This document shows positions 54,895 to 63,929 of a DNA stretch of 64,000 nt, piece by piece. How positions within the stretch are numbered: position 1 is the stretch's first letter; every line of letters starts with the position of its first letter. Source of the stretch: an uncultured Cellvibrionales bacterium (GTDB lineage: Bacteria; Pseudomonadota; Gammaproteobacteria; Pseudomonadales; Cellvibrionaceae); contig CAJWBQ010000008.1 of the NCBI GenBank assembly GCA_913020115.1, positions 58,864-122,863 of the forward strand. Reading direction: 5' to 3'. A program made the translations under genes and the position numbers. The notes below the pieces were generated by a model. That model searched no databases and was not told the DNA's origin. It worked only from the letters and a program-made list of their open reading frames with translations.

Positions 54895-56340
54895 TTATTG
54901 GCAATCGACCACCACCCCCTCATCCCCTTCCGTCTCAGGAATTGAACTCAAATCAGCAGGAATTGCCCCGAGATAAACACAGAGCGCTGACGAACTACCT
55001 TGGTCGAGCTGTGGCCCTGCCATCCCCGGTGAACCCGTATAACCCCAAGAATTAACGGAAACAATAGGCCCGGCTCCTGTGCCTTCTGACATAGGTTGTA
55101 CCCAGGGCCCACCAGAAGAACCGCCTGACAAACCACAATTAGGCAGCCACCAATTCACAGTGCCCTCCCTTGTCATGTCTTCTGCGCAGTACATAAACTT
55201 AGGATCATCGCTGTAGGAATAACCCAATGCATAAGTCCGATCTGCATCACTCGTAGGTAAATCAACAACAGGCGGCGTAGAAAAATCAATGGAGAGCTCT
55301 TCAACCGCCATCTCCAGTTGATCCTCACTACCCGCCCCAGCGTGAGCGCCACTGTCGTCAACGATGTAATAGGCATAATCCCATTGAATATTGTCGGGGA
55401 AGGTTCGTGTTGTCCAATTCTTGTCTACAACACCATAGCTGGGCATCCAGCACCCAAGCTCATCGTTAGAGCAATCAGTGTCGGTAGGTGTGTCACTGGC
55501 CGATTGATTGGGAATAAATAATACCCTGCGAGCGAAAGCTTTGTTGGCATCATCGTAAACGCAGTGTGCGGCGGTGATTATGACAGACTTTTCTGCGCCA
55601 CTGTCGTTAATAACGGTACCGGAGCATACATAAGGAGACCATTTTTTTCTTCGGCGGTTATTCGGCATTTCAAAATAAATCCGCCCCGCAGCTGATTGCA
55701 CATCGCCACCAAAAGGCCAAGACTTATTAGTAATGATATCGCTATCTGCAGGCGGGTCTACTGGATCGCCTGTACCGTCATTGACCAAAAAATTAATGGC
55801 TGAGCTTGTTGCGCTATTGCCACCTTTAGCTCCATTGTCTTTGGCCGTAATACGCCAAGTCCAGGAACCATTGGTAAAACCACTCAATGGTATAGACCAA
55901 ATATCGCCGCTGCGAGCGGGGGTAAAACTTTGCCAAACACCAGTGCCTTTGCGCACACTGAATGACGCTGATTTCACCTCACTTTCGTCGCTGATCTCGG
56001 CTTGAAAGGTATGTAATTTGCCAATTTCTTGATCAGCAAGCGGACTAAGCGCAACTATGGTCGGTGGCGTGGTATCACCACCAGCGGGTTTACCCATAGG
56101 TTGTTGATTTTGTGCTGCAAGCTGATGACCATAGGGGGTCAGCAAGCCGTCAGGCTTGCGCAGATAGCCAAAACCCCGCTGATCAATAGCCAAGTCTCTA
56201 GGCATGGCATTGGCCATACGATCTGCAGTCCAGTGTTTAAGCACTTTCGCGTGAGAAGAATGCAGCTTGTCGCCCTGGGCATTCACTTGAACTAGGAAAA
56301 TACAAGTTGCGACAATTAAACTTTTTGGAATGATATTCAT
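54895..56340 (-). CDS. Exported trypsin-like serine protease with Ig/FN3-like domain
   Basis: This secreted protein of 481 residues has a signal peptide (about 1-21), an Ig/fibronectin-like domain (about 90-185, with TTPPTIVALSP), a short Asp/Pro linker, and an S1-type protease domain. The triad is His259 in TAAHC, Asp321 in DYAYYI and Ser409 in GGSSGGPW. Several cysteines suggest disulfides. The start is the ATG at 56338-56340, which has GGAG six bases upstream; an in-frame TTG just before is rejected. It may degrade extracellular protein. It converges with the OYE gene. Confidence 0.88.
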   Translation of the reverse strand: MNIIPKSLIVATCIFLVQVNAQGDKLHSSHAKVLKHWTADRMANAMPRDLAIDQRGFGYLRKPDGLLTPYGHQLAAQNQQPMGKPAGGDTTPPTIVALSPLADQEIGKLHTFQAEISDESEVKSASFSVRKGTGVWQSFTPARSGDIWSIPLSGFTNGSWTWRITAKDNGAKGGNSATSSAINFLVNDGTGDPVDPPADSDIITNKSWPFGGDVQSAAGRIYFEMPNNRRRKKWSPYVCSGTVINDSGAEKSVIITAAHCVYDDANKAFARRVLFIPNQSASDTPTDTDCSNDELGCWMPSYGVVDKNWTTRTFPDNIQWDYAYYIVDDSGAHAGAGSEDQLEMAVEELSIDFSTPPVVDLPTSDADRTYALGYSYSDDPKFMYCAEDMTREGTVNWWLPNCGLSGGSSGGPWVQPMSEGTGAGPIVSVNSWGYTGSPGMAGPQLDQGSSSALCVYLGAIPADLSSIPETEGDEGVVVDCQ

Positions 56341-56520
56341 ACATATCTCCAAGGAATATCAAAATTTTCGCGATCTACCCACGAGCATCGGCTACCTAAA
56401 GGTTATCGGCACAATGTAAGTTAAGTATAGTAACGCGGGGGCATTTCAATAGTCCAAAAAGTACTAATGCATCAAACCTTAATATATGGTTCGTAGACGC
56501 CTCGATCACTCGAAATCCTA

Positions 56521-56967
56521 TCACTCATCAAACCACCATCCGGAGTCATTAAACTCATAAAACGGATGAGGAATAGATTTCAACAAAGCAACATCTAAAT
56601 CCGCTAGACTACGCGGCTTAGTAAGAGAAACATCCTGATAAACATCATAAACATTAGTCACGCTGCTTTTAGTTGCGTAAATCAAATATTGGCCACCGGC
56701 TTCGAATATTCCGCCTTCACACCCATCTTTTATTTTGTGACAAGATATAATTATTTTTTCCACAGCTTTGTATTTAAAGGTTTTAATTACATGAAAAGCC
56801 ATCTTCGAAGAATCGTTTGGCAAGTTCATTGCGGTGCCAACAAATACTCTATCAGCCAAAGCGTAAGCTGTCTCAATGGCTAGGACCAGGTTTCTGTCAC
56901 CATTGGCAGAAACCAAACTGGGATACACAAATAATATTGAAAGAAAGAGCGACGCTATTTTACTCAT
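56521..56967 (-). CDS. Small secreted protein with NTR/TIMP-like features
   Basis: This 148-residue protein has a signal peptide (about 1-20). The mature part shows the pattern of bacterial NTR-fold proteins: ADRVFVGTA, an FKYK segment, then an IIIS strand and CEGGIFEAGGQYLIYAT. The N-terminal Cys of classic TIMPs is absent; two cysteines remain in the middle (CHKIKDGC). Function unknown; the fold can bind or inhibit proteases, so the trypsin-like protease gene next to it is of interest. The ATG at 56965-56967 is used since earlier starts overlap the SulP gene. Confidence 0.55.
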   Translation of the reverse strand: MSKIASLFLSILFVYPSLVSANGDRNLVLAIETAYALADRVFVGTAMNLPNDSSKMAFHVIKTFKYKAVEKIIISCHKIKDGCEGGIFEAGGQYLIYATKSSVTNVYDVYQDVSLTKPRSLADLDVALLKSIPHPFYEFNDSGWWFDE

Positions 56968-57031
56968 AAAGTTGTCCACGTTGATATTTATTAAAGCTAG
57001 TGTTTTTTTCGTAAGCACCCCATGAGACTTG

Positions 57032-58678
57032 CTAAGCCAAAGAAGGTTGAGGCAGCGCAAGACTCTGACAATAGGCACCATCTTCGAGATCAGCCAAGGC
57101 TTGCTTCAAAGCATCTTGGCGAGTTTTAAAGACTCCCTTGTATGCCATTTGATCTAACAAACCCAAACCTCTCAGCACCTCAGCGACGGCATCATTTACA
57201 CCAGATAAATAAAGAAAGTTGCCGCCGTGCTCTGCATCCACCGCTATAGTTTCTACCGCATAGGCCGCAGAAACATCCATAAAGGGCACTCGTGAAAAAT
57301 CTAAGACAATAGCTTCGGTATTTTCTTTGTCCTGTAAACGCACATGGTGGCCTATGTCAGCTGCCGCACCAAAGCTCAAGGGCCCACCAAAATCAAAGAC
57401 GTTCACTCGGCCCTTGGAAGCCTTCATTAAGGCTTGCTCTGTAGGGTTATCTAGGTTCATTGGCATTTCTTTTATCGCCTCTATCTGCGCTTCGCCAAGC
57501 TGCCGCAAAAATGCCAAGGAAGCCAACATCACACCAACGGCAACTGCGGTAATTAGGTCTACAAACACAGTTAAGCCCAGCACCATGATCATCAATAGCA
57601 AGTCCCATCTGGGCCCACGGTGTGCCTTCTTCAAATAATTCCAATCTATGATGTCGATGCCGACTTTAACTAACAAACCTGCCAACGCAGCGTGTGGAAT
57701 TTGCGCCGCAAGGGGCGTAAAGGCAATCACTATAAGCAGCAATACCAACGCGTGCATCATTCCAGAGCGACGACTTTTCCCGCCCGCACGAATATTTACG
57801 ACCGTACGCATAGTGGCACCAGCACCGGCAACACCACCAATTAGACCTGTAATACCATTACCAATACCCTGACCAATAAGCTCTCGATCTGAATCGTGGC
57901 GACTGCGGGTCATGTTATCGGCGACCAAAGATGTTAATAAACTGTCAATAGAACCAAGCACTGCGAGAATAATTGCCGCTTCTAACACCAAGACAAAGCT
58001 ATCTAGGCTAAATACGGGCATGTGTAGACTCGGCAAGCCTGAAGGCACTGGTCCTAAGGCCGGAGAGCTAAAAATGGCGACACCTAAGAGTGAACCAACT
58101 GTGATGGCAGCCAGTGGGCCAGGCACATACTTAGCGAGCTTTGCTGGCCAAAAAAGTGCAATTGCCAGAGTAGTTAAACCAACCGCCAGAGCATTGAAGT
58201 CAATATTTTGTAGCGCTGAGGGAATAAATGTTAGTGCTGGCAAGGTTCCTGCGGGTGGCTCATGCCCCAACAGGCGCCCAACTTGCAGAATTATTATGAT
58301 TGCACCAATTCCTGTCATAAAACCAGAAACGACAGGATAAGGAACCAAGCGAATATATTGACCAACACCGGTAAATCCAAAAATAACTTGCAGTAGCCCT
58401 GCGAGCATGATGGCCGTAAAAACCAATTCAACATTCCCGCTAAGGCTCGCAAACAAACCTGCAATCACCACCACCATTGGCCCTGTTGGCCCAGATATCT
58501 GCGAAGCCGTGCCACCGCAAAGCGCCGCAAAAAAACCCAGTACTATGGCTCCATAGAGGCCAGCCATTGGCCCCAGACCAGATGCCACACCCAGCGCTAA
58601 CGCCAAGGGTAAAGCAACAATACCGGCAGTTAGCCCGCCGTAGATGTCTCCGCGAATTTCAGCTATATTAAATTTCAT
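57032..58678 (-). CDS. SulP-family anion transporter with STAS domain
   Basis: This 548-residue membrane protein has 10-14 hydrophobic helices and the SulP motif GLGPMAGLYGAIVLGFFAALCGG (in segments) followed by QISGPTGPM near residues 60-70, and a C-terminal cytoplasmic STAS domain (about 435-540, AIVLDFSRVPFMDVSAAYA). SulP proteins carry sulfate, bicarbonate or dicarboxylates. The carbonic anhydrase gene lies 86 bases upstream on the same strand, which favours bicarbonate or an anion coupled to it. Probably co-transcribed with that gene. Confidence 0.92.
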   Translation of the reverse strand: MKFNIAEIRGDIYGGLTAGIVALPLALALGVASGLGPMAGLYGAIVLGFFAALCGGTASQISGPTGPMVVVIAGLFASLSGNVELVFTAIMLAGLLQVIFGFTGVGQYIRLVPYPVVSGFMTGIGAIIIILQVGRLLGHEPPAGTLPALTFIPSALQNIDFNALAVGLTTLAIALFWPAKLAKYVPGPLAAITVGSLLGVAIFSSPALGPVPSGLPSLHMPVFSLDSFVLVLEAAIILAVLGSIDSLLTSLVADNMTRSRHDSDRELIGQGIGNGITGLIGGVAGAGATMRTVVNIRAGGKSRRSGMMHALVLLLIVIAFTPLAAQIPHAALAGLLVKVGIDIIDWNYLKKAHRGPRWDLLLMIMVLGLTVFVDLITAVAVGVMLASLAFLRQLGEAQIEAIKEMPMNLDNPTEQALMKASKGRVNVFDFGGPLSFGAAADIGHHVRLQDKENTEAIVLDFSRVPFMDVSAAYAVETIAVDAEHGGNFLYLSGVNDAVAEVLRGLGLLDQMAYKGVFKTRQDALKQALADLEDGAYCQSLALPQPSLA

Positions 58679-58764
58679 TTGTGCGCTCTGAATGGTAGTT
58701 TTGAGGATTTGCCCAGCGTCAGCTTAAAGGCGCTCTAGGCAGGTAAATCTGCGTGAACATTCAA

Positions 58765-59397
58765 TCAGCCAAGCGACTGATAAAAACCCTCTATTGACTC
58801 GAATGAGCGATTTTTGCCGTCACTGCAACACACGCCTCCTGACTCGATGTCATACATCCATGCGTGTAATTGCAGCTGCCCGGTGGCCAATCTTGAAGCA
58901 ACCACGGGGTGCGTTTTCAAATGTTGTATTTGTTGCAGGATGTTCTCTTCCGTCACTCTCTTTAATTGATCAGTATCAGATGAGCTCCCTAAAACCTTGA
59001 CAACTTCTACCGCTGAACGCGAGTGGCCCAGCCACTCTTTTACGTGAGGCAGTTCTTCGAGCGCGTCCAAATTTAGGACGCCTTTCATCGCACCACAGTC
59101 GGTATGACCACAAACCACAATGTGTCGCACACCCAACACAGCCACTGCATATTCAATAGAAGCAGTCATACCTCCAGTCGCCTTGCTGTGCGGGGGAACA
59201 ATATTGCCGGCGTTTCGACAAATAAATAAATCGCCTGGTTGGCTTTGCGTCACAAGGTTGGGGTCTATCCTTGAATCTGAACAGGTAATAAACAACACTT
59301 CTGGGCTCTGCTGAGTCGCTAATTCATCAAAAAGTTTTTGGTGCGCAGGAAAAATATTTTTTTGAAAACTTAAAACACCATTAATAATGTGATCCAT
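58765..59397 (-). CDS. Beta-carbonic anhydrase
   Basis: This 210-residue enzyme interconverts CO2 and bicarbonate. Zinc ligands are Cys39 in CSDSR, His98 and Cys101 in HTDCG, with Asp41/Arg43 forming the catalytic dyad. The start is the ATG at 59395-59397 with GGAA upstream; a longer frame of 23 more codons runs into the regulatory region and is rejected. It faces the OxyR-like gene across a perfect inverted repeat and is followed by the SulP transporter gene, which suggests an inorganic carbon supply module. Confidence 0.95.
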   Translation of the reverse strand: MDHIINGVLSFQKNIFPAHQKLFDELATQQSPEVLFITCSDSRIDPNLVTQSQPGDLFICRNAGNIVPPHSKATGGMTASIEYAVAVLGVRHIVVCGHTDCGAMKGVLNLDALEELPHVKEWLGHSRSAVEVVKVLGSSSDTDQLKRVTEENILQQIQHLKTHPVVASRLATGQLQLHAWMYDIESGGVCCSDGKNRSFESIEGFYQSLG

Positions 59398-59482
59398 ATT
59401 GTTCCACTCATTTGCAGCTATTAGGTATCGGAGGCGCACTATGAATGCATTACATAGATAGCTCAATAGAAACTAATAATAA

Positions 59483-59509
59483 TTAATGATAGTATCAGGC
59501 TATCATTAA
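59483..59509. promoter_or_regulatory. Perfect inverted repeat between carbonic anhydrase and OxyR-like genes
   Basis: TTAATGATAG-N7-CTATCATTAA has 10-base arms and contains ATAG-N7-CTAT, the half of an OxyR-type site. A further ATAG lies upstream at about 59466-59469, but one base out of the spacing of the classical four-part OxyR site. It is probably the binding site of the divergent LysR-type protein. Confidence 0.7.
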
Positions 59510-59556
59510 AATTTTGCTAGAATGCCCTGCCGCTCATAGCAAAAGGAGTAAAACCT

Positions 59557-60501
59557 ATGTCAGTCGAAATTCCGACACTTAAGCAATTAGAGTATTTTGT
59601 CTGTATTGCAGAATTAAAAACCTTTCGAGGTGCTGCTGAGCGACTGGGTGTCAGCCAGCCGACATTGAGCTCACAGATGTATGTGCTTGAACAATGCCTA
59701 GATGTTATTTTGCTAGAACGGTCTCGAAAAGGAGCGGTTTTGACACCTGCTGGGCGTGATTTATTAGTCAATGCCAGAGAGGTTCTCGAAAGCATGGGAG
59801 GGTTGATCAATCAAGCAGGCATGATTCGAAATGGCCCCGGCGGCACATTTCGGATTGGAGTTTCTCCCACTGTAGGCCCTTATCTTTTGCCCCATATACT
59901 GCCGGAATTGCACCGTGAATATGCCGCGCTAAAACTCTACGTGCGAGAGGAAATGCCAAAAACCTTAGAGCTAGACCTGCTGGAGGGTCGTCTTGACCTA
60001 GTATTAATCCCCCTACCCTTTAGTGGCAGCAAATTTACCACTGACATTTTATTTAGTGAGCCTCTGCAGCTGGTTCTACCTAAAGAACATAAGCTAAGTA
60101 CACTCAGTGTTATTAAGACCTCACACATTCGCAATCAAAACATACTTACCCTTGAAGAACGATACAGCCACTATCAGCAAATCCAAAAAACCTGCGAAGA
60201 GCTAGGAGCCAATATATTGCGTGATTATGAAGGCACAAGCCTGGATGCTCTACGTCAAATGATAGGCATGGGTATGGGCATGGCCTTTTTGCCCGCTCTG
60301 TATATTCATTCAGAAATTCATAGTCCGGAATCTCTAGTCGTTGCGAAGGTACAAAAATTAAAACTCTCTAGAACTCATGTACTGGCCTGGCGAACAAACT
60401 CACCGAACAGAGGGTATTATCGGGAACTGGCGAGAACAATCAGAAGGCTGGTAAAGAAAAACTTGAATAAAGTGCCTTTGGATTTTTTAAGCGAAGTATA
60501 A
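59557..60501 (+). CDS. OxyR-like LysR-type regulator lacking the peroxidatic cysteine
   Basis: This 314-residue regulator is an OxyR relative: winged helix FRGAAERLGVSQPTLSSQ (residues 23-40), then IGVSPTVGPYLLPHILPEL near 100-118. In the redox loop the segment LTLEERYSHYQQIQKTCEELGA (198-219) aligns without gaps to E. coli OxyR 193-214. Cys199 of OxyR is Ser204 here, while Cys208 is kept as Cys213. It can therefore hardly form the OxyR disulfide. AGGAG lies eight bases before the ATG. It is divergent from the carbonic anhydrase gene and likely regulates it and the SulP gene; the signal may be carbonic acid species, redox or another ligand. Confidence 0.9.
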   Translation: MSVEIPTLKQLEYFVCIAELKTFRGAAERLGVSQPTLSSQMYVLEQCLDVILLERSRKGAVLTPAGRDLLVNAREVLESMGGLINQAGMIRNGPGGTFRIGVSPTVGPYLLPHILPELHREYAALKLYVREEMPKTLELDLLEGRLDLVLIPLPFSGSKFTTDILFSEPLQLVLPKEHKLSTLSVIKTSHIRNQNILTLEERYSHYQQIQKTCEELGANILRDYEGTSLDALRQMIGMGMGMAFLPALYIHSEIHSPESLVVAKVQKLKLSRTHVLAWRTNSPNRGYYRELARTIRRLVKKNLNKVPLDFLSEV

Positions 60502-60525
60502 GCTTAGCAACGAAGCTACTAAAGA

Positions 60526-60560
60526 CTATATCTTGAGGCTGAATCAGCCTAGAGATATAG
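60526..60560. terminator. Long hairpin after the OxyR-like gene
   Basis: CTATATCT+AGGCTG and CAGCCT+AGATATAG pair over 14 of 16 positions with an AAT loop, 25 bases after the stop codon. No T tract follows, so it may be a rho-dependent or processing hairpin. Confidence 0.45.
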
Positions 60561-60729
60561 AAGAGTGTGAGAACTAGATGGTGACTGACGGGCTATGAGC
60601 CGCCCTACCCTAGAAACAGGGGCTTGGCACTAAGAACCTCACCGCCACCTCACAAATTGAATTATTGCCTACTTCAGCTAGATTTAAAGAACCTTGATCA
60701 AATGGCTTTCAAACAACAGGCTGCAAACG

Positions 60730-61713
60730 ATGCCCAGCGCTGCTCAATGCGAGTATCAATACACCGATGGCTCCCGATGCAACAATCGGGTGCATAGCAG
60801 CGTCCACTGTTTTTGGCATGACGCCGCTGTTGATAAATCCGCGCAAGACTTCAAGGGAAAACTTGAAAGCTACGCCACGTCAGGCGGTTATATGAAGGGC
60901 TTGCAGTTGCAACGCGCACAGCTAGAAGGTCTGGACTTGGTTCGTCACGGCCATAAAAACGGCTACGACCTATCAGGTTCCGATTTCTATCGAGCGAAAT
61001 TGAGAGGCGCACATTTTTTTAACATCACTTTAGAGAATGGCTCGTTGATGAAAGCGGATCTTCGTGATGCTAATCTGCATTTCGGCCATTTCTCCGGCTC
61101 CAACTTATTGGGAATTCAACTCGACGGCAGTAAAATAGATCATATCGAAGTTGGCAATATGATTCCACAGGAGAAACTAGCGCACCAAGCCAGCAGAGCC
61201 GGTGAGATTGAAAAAGCAACCGATCTCTATGAACAAGCAGAGGAAATCTATCGCACGCTCCGAAAAGCGGCTGAAGACCAGGGCTTATTCAGTCTGGGCG
61301 GTCGGTTTATCCACAGTGAACTGGTTATGCGCCGCCACTGCCAACCGCTGCTCTCAGTCGACCGGCTAACTTCGAAATGCATTGATTTATTTTGCGGTTA
61401 CGGTGAGCGACCGGGGAATGTGGTGATTTTTTCTTTGATACTAATTGTCGTATGCGCTTGTATCTACTCCTCTCTCGGACTTTATTTTGAAGGTCAACTA
61501 CTCCAGTTAGACCTTATAAATAAAAGTCTGCTCGATAACCTTAAGGGATTTCTAGTCAGCCTTTATTTTAGCGTAGTAACCTTCACTACCTTAGGCTACG
61601 GCGACGTCACTCCAGCAGGTGGATCTAGACCCGTTGCGGCGATTGAGGCCTTCAGCGGCGGCTTTACCATGGCACTTTTTGTGGTGGTATTTGTCAAAAA
61701 AATGACTCGGTAA
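60730..61713 (+). CDS. Pentapeptide-repeat protein with two-helix potassium-channel module
   Basis: This 327-residue protein starts with a small Cys/His cluster (C-x9-C-x9-C-x2-H, about residues 7-30), a probable zinc knuckle. Pentapeptide repeats follow (about 55-145, e.g. LSGSDFYRAKLRGAHF, ADLRDANLHFGHF), then a helical linker (AEEIYRTLRKAAEDQGLF), one membrane helix (about 230-250), a pore loop with the K+ selectivity signature TLGYGD (near 287-292) and a second membrane helix. Channel opening by a cytoplasmic sensing domain is likely. The ATG at 60730 has AGG upstream; a TTG 12 codons earlier is less likely. Partners unknown. Confidence 0.85.
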   Translation: MPSAAQCEYQYTDGSRCNNRVHSSVHCFWHDAAVDKSAQDFKGKLESYATSGGYMKGLQLQRAQLEGLDLVRHGHKNGYDLSGSDFYRAKLRGAHFFNITLENGSLMKADLRDANLHFGHFSGSNLLGIQLDGSKIDHIEVGNMIPQEKLAHQASRAGEIEKATDLYEQAEEIYRTLRKAAEDQGLFSLGGRFIHSELVMRRHCQPLLSVDRLTSKCIDLFCGYGERPGNVVIFSLILIVVCACIYSSLGLYFEGQLLQLDLINKSLLDNLKGFLVSLYFSVVTFTTLGYGDVTPAGGSRPVAAIEAFSGGFTMALFVVVFVKKMTR

Positions 61714-61847
61714 TATTTTCTTTAACTAGTTTGTCCCAAGTGAACCCCAACACCCGCCCCCTTGCTCTGTATACACAGGTAATGCAACACCCAAAATTTC
61801 TACTAGAATTACATAACATACTCTGGAAGATTAGCCTAAATCATACC

Positions 61848-63923
61848 ATGCAAAAACTGACAACTCTCATCGGTATTGCTTGTGTCGCGTGCACACTCAC
61901 CTCGACCAAAGCCGAAGCCTCTAGTCTCTTTGAACTGTCACTTAGAGAGCTACTTCAAGTGAAAGTCACCATTGCAAACCTGTCTGAGCAAACCTCCGCT
62001 GATGCAGCTGCGAGTGTTACTGTCTATACTCGGGAAGATATTCGTAGAATGGGTATTGGCTCACTAGAAGAGCTATTAAACTATGTGCCCGGCGTGCAAA
62101 CTGCGCGCACTCAGCAAGAGTTCTCTTCCCAGGCGCCCATATTCCGGGGCAACACCGGCCAAAATGGCACCTCTCCCAGCATTTTGTTAATGATTGATGG
62201 TCGTCGACTAAACAGCCATGTACACGGCGGTGCCTTCGAAAGTCCACTCAACAACTTGGACTGGGTCAAGCAGGTAGAAATTATCCGAGGCCCGGGTTCA
62301 ACACTCTACGGGGCCAATGCGTTTATGGGAGTGATCAACCTGATTACAGACATCAAACCCGGCGAATTATCAATTAGAGCAGGCAGTCTGAATACACGTG
62401 ATTTTTCACTCCAATATCAGTATCAGTGGAAAGGTATTGACACTGAAATCTTCTTTCATGACTACCGGGACAATGGCGAAAACTACTCTCCATTTTATCA
62501 ATTTATTGGTTCCTTCGATGCGACACAAGACCCTAGAAGCAGACGGACATATGCACTGAAACTCAACTATGAAAACTGGTCTCTAGATAGCTATTACAGC
62601 AATTCCACCGCCGACGATTTTATACTGGGCTCAACACTGGGCAACGATATCAATCGGCAAGATATTCGTATCACAAGCCATAGAGCAACCTACGAGGCGC
62701 TAAATACATCACTCTGGAACGTCGACGTTTACGCAGAATATATGAGCGCAACGACTGATTTCTTCATTCGTATTATTCCAGCGGATGTAGCCTCTGCTGT
62801 CTGGTGGGCAGACGGGTCCGCGCTAGACGCAATTGGAGGAAATCACCTGGCTTACGGTTTTCATCAGGGGGGGCTGGACGGAAACCATCGACTCAACGAC
62901 AATCACAAACTCACCTTTGGACTCGAATATCGCAACGAACAAGTGGATGACAATCCGGTGCACGGAAATTGGATTGACGAAGTTATGCGAGAGAGCTTGG
63001 GCACCACAATCCTCCCCTGCGAGTGCATTAGCAGAGGTTTTTGGCTGGGCGGGGTTCAATACGATTTTCTAGAAAAAAGCGACCGGGATGTCGCTAACCT
63101 CTGGATTCAGGATCAATTCAAACTGGGCCCTAATGTGGATGCGACACTCGGTATTAGATACGATCACTATGAAGATTTTGGTGGGCACTCAAGTATTAGA
63201 GCGTCACTGGTTTACCAGCACAGTGAAAATGTTCATATGAAAATTTTATATGGTGAAGCCTTTCGCGCGCCGGCATTTATTGATACTCGATCAACACCGG
63301 CATCCAATTTTGCTGCCAACCCGGATCTAAAACCCGAGCTGATCAGCACCATCGACGTTGTATGGCAAGTCAAGTTGAGAAATTCAGAAGTTATACTCAC
63401 TCGCAGCCACAGCTCGATAAAGGATGAAGTAAATTTATTCCCGCTGAACATCATCATTCAAGAGGGAGTAACGGTATTCCAGCCTCAAAACGGTGGACGC
63501 AGCACACTAAAAAACTGGGAACTTGAATGGACCCAATCACTTTCAGAAAAGATTATTTTTCGAGGTGGATTAACCCACCACAACGACTTTGTGTCAGTAG
63601 GTTCGGCGCAGACGCTGGCGTTTTTTGCTATCAACTACAGCGTTGAAAACCTAAATGTAAACCTCAACGGTTTCTACCATGATGAGGTACTGTCCAGGCA
63701 AGCCAGCGAGGGAGCTTTCTCAGAAGATATAAACCTTAAAGATTTCTGGCGCTTGAATTTTACAGCTACCTATAAAATGAACCCTAAGACCAACATACAA
63801 TTTCAAGTCAAGAATTTATTTGACAAAGACTACAAAAGCCACACCACAGCTGACGGGGGATTGGAATATGGATTGCCAAACAGAGGGCGAACATTAAGTT
63901 TAGGCTTGAACTGGCGCTTTTGA
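61848..63923 (+). CDS. TonB-dependent receptor
   Basis: This outer-membrane receptor of 691 residues has a signal peptide (about 1-24), a plug with VTVYTREDIRRMG, EELLNYVPGVQTART, LMIDGRRLNS and VEIIRGPGSTLYGANAFMGVINLIT, and a barrel ending in the canonical LGLNWRF with terminal Phe. The plug is of the BtuB/CirA style rather than the VTAQKR style of the other receptors. The start is the ATG at 61848, which begins a good signal peptide; the frame is open 39 codons further up from a TTG. It ends 6 bases before the tRNA-His gene on the other strand. Ligand unknown. Confidence 0.9.
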   Translation: MQKLTTLIGIACVACTLTSTKAEASSLFELSLRELLQVKVTIANLSEQTSADAAASVTVYTREDIRRMGIGSLEELLNYVPGVQTARTQQEFSSQAPIFRGNTGQNGTSPSILLMIDGRRLNSHVHGGAFESPLNNLDWVKQVEIIRGPGSTLYGANAFMGVINLITDIKPGELSIRAGSLNTRDFSLQYQYQWKGIDTEIFFHDYRDNGENYSPFYQFIGSFDATQDPRSRRTYALKLNYENWSLDSYYSNSTADDFILGSTLGNDINRQDIRITSHRATYEALNTSLWNVDVYAEYMSATTDFFIRIIPADVASAVWWADGSALDAIGGNHLAYGFHQGGLDGNHRLNDNHKLTFGLEYRNEQVDDNPVHGNWIDEVMRESLGTTILPCECISRGFWLGGVQYDFLEKSDRDVANLWIQDQFKLGPNVDATLGIRYDHYEDFGGHSSIRASLVYQHSENVHMKILYGEAFRAPAFIDTRSTPASNFAANPDLKPELISTIDVVWQVKLRNSEVILTRSHSSIKDEVNLFPLNIIIQEGVTVFQPQNGGRSTLKNWELEWTQSLSEKIIFRGGLTHHNDFVSVGSAQTLAFFAINYSVENLNVNLNGFYHDEVLSRQASEGAFSEDINLKDFWRLNFTATYKMNPKTNIQFQVKNLFDKDYKSHTTADGGLEYGLPNRGRTLSLGLNWRF

Positions 63924-63929
63924 GAATAA

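Noticed and set aside
54632..54976. Rightward 114-codon frame overlapping the end of the OYE gene
   Set aside because: Overlaps two real genes and shows no family features.
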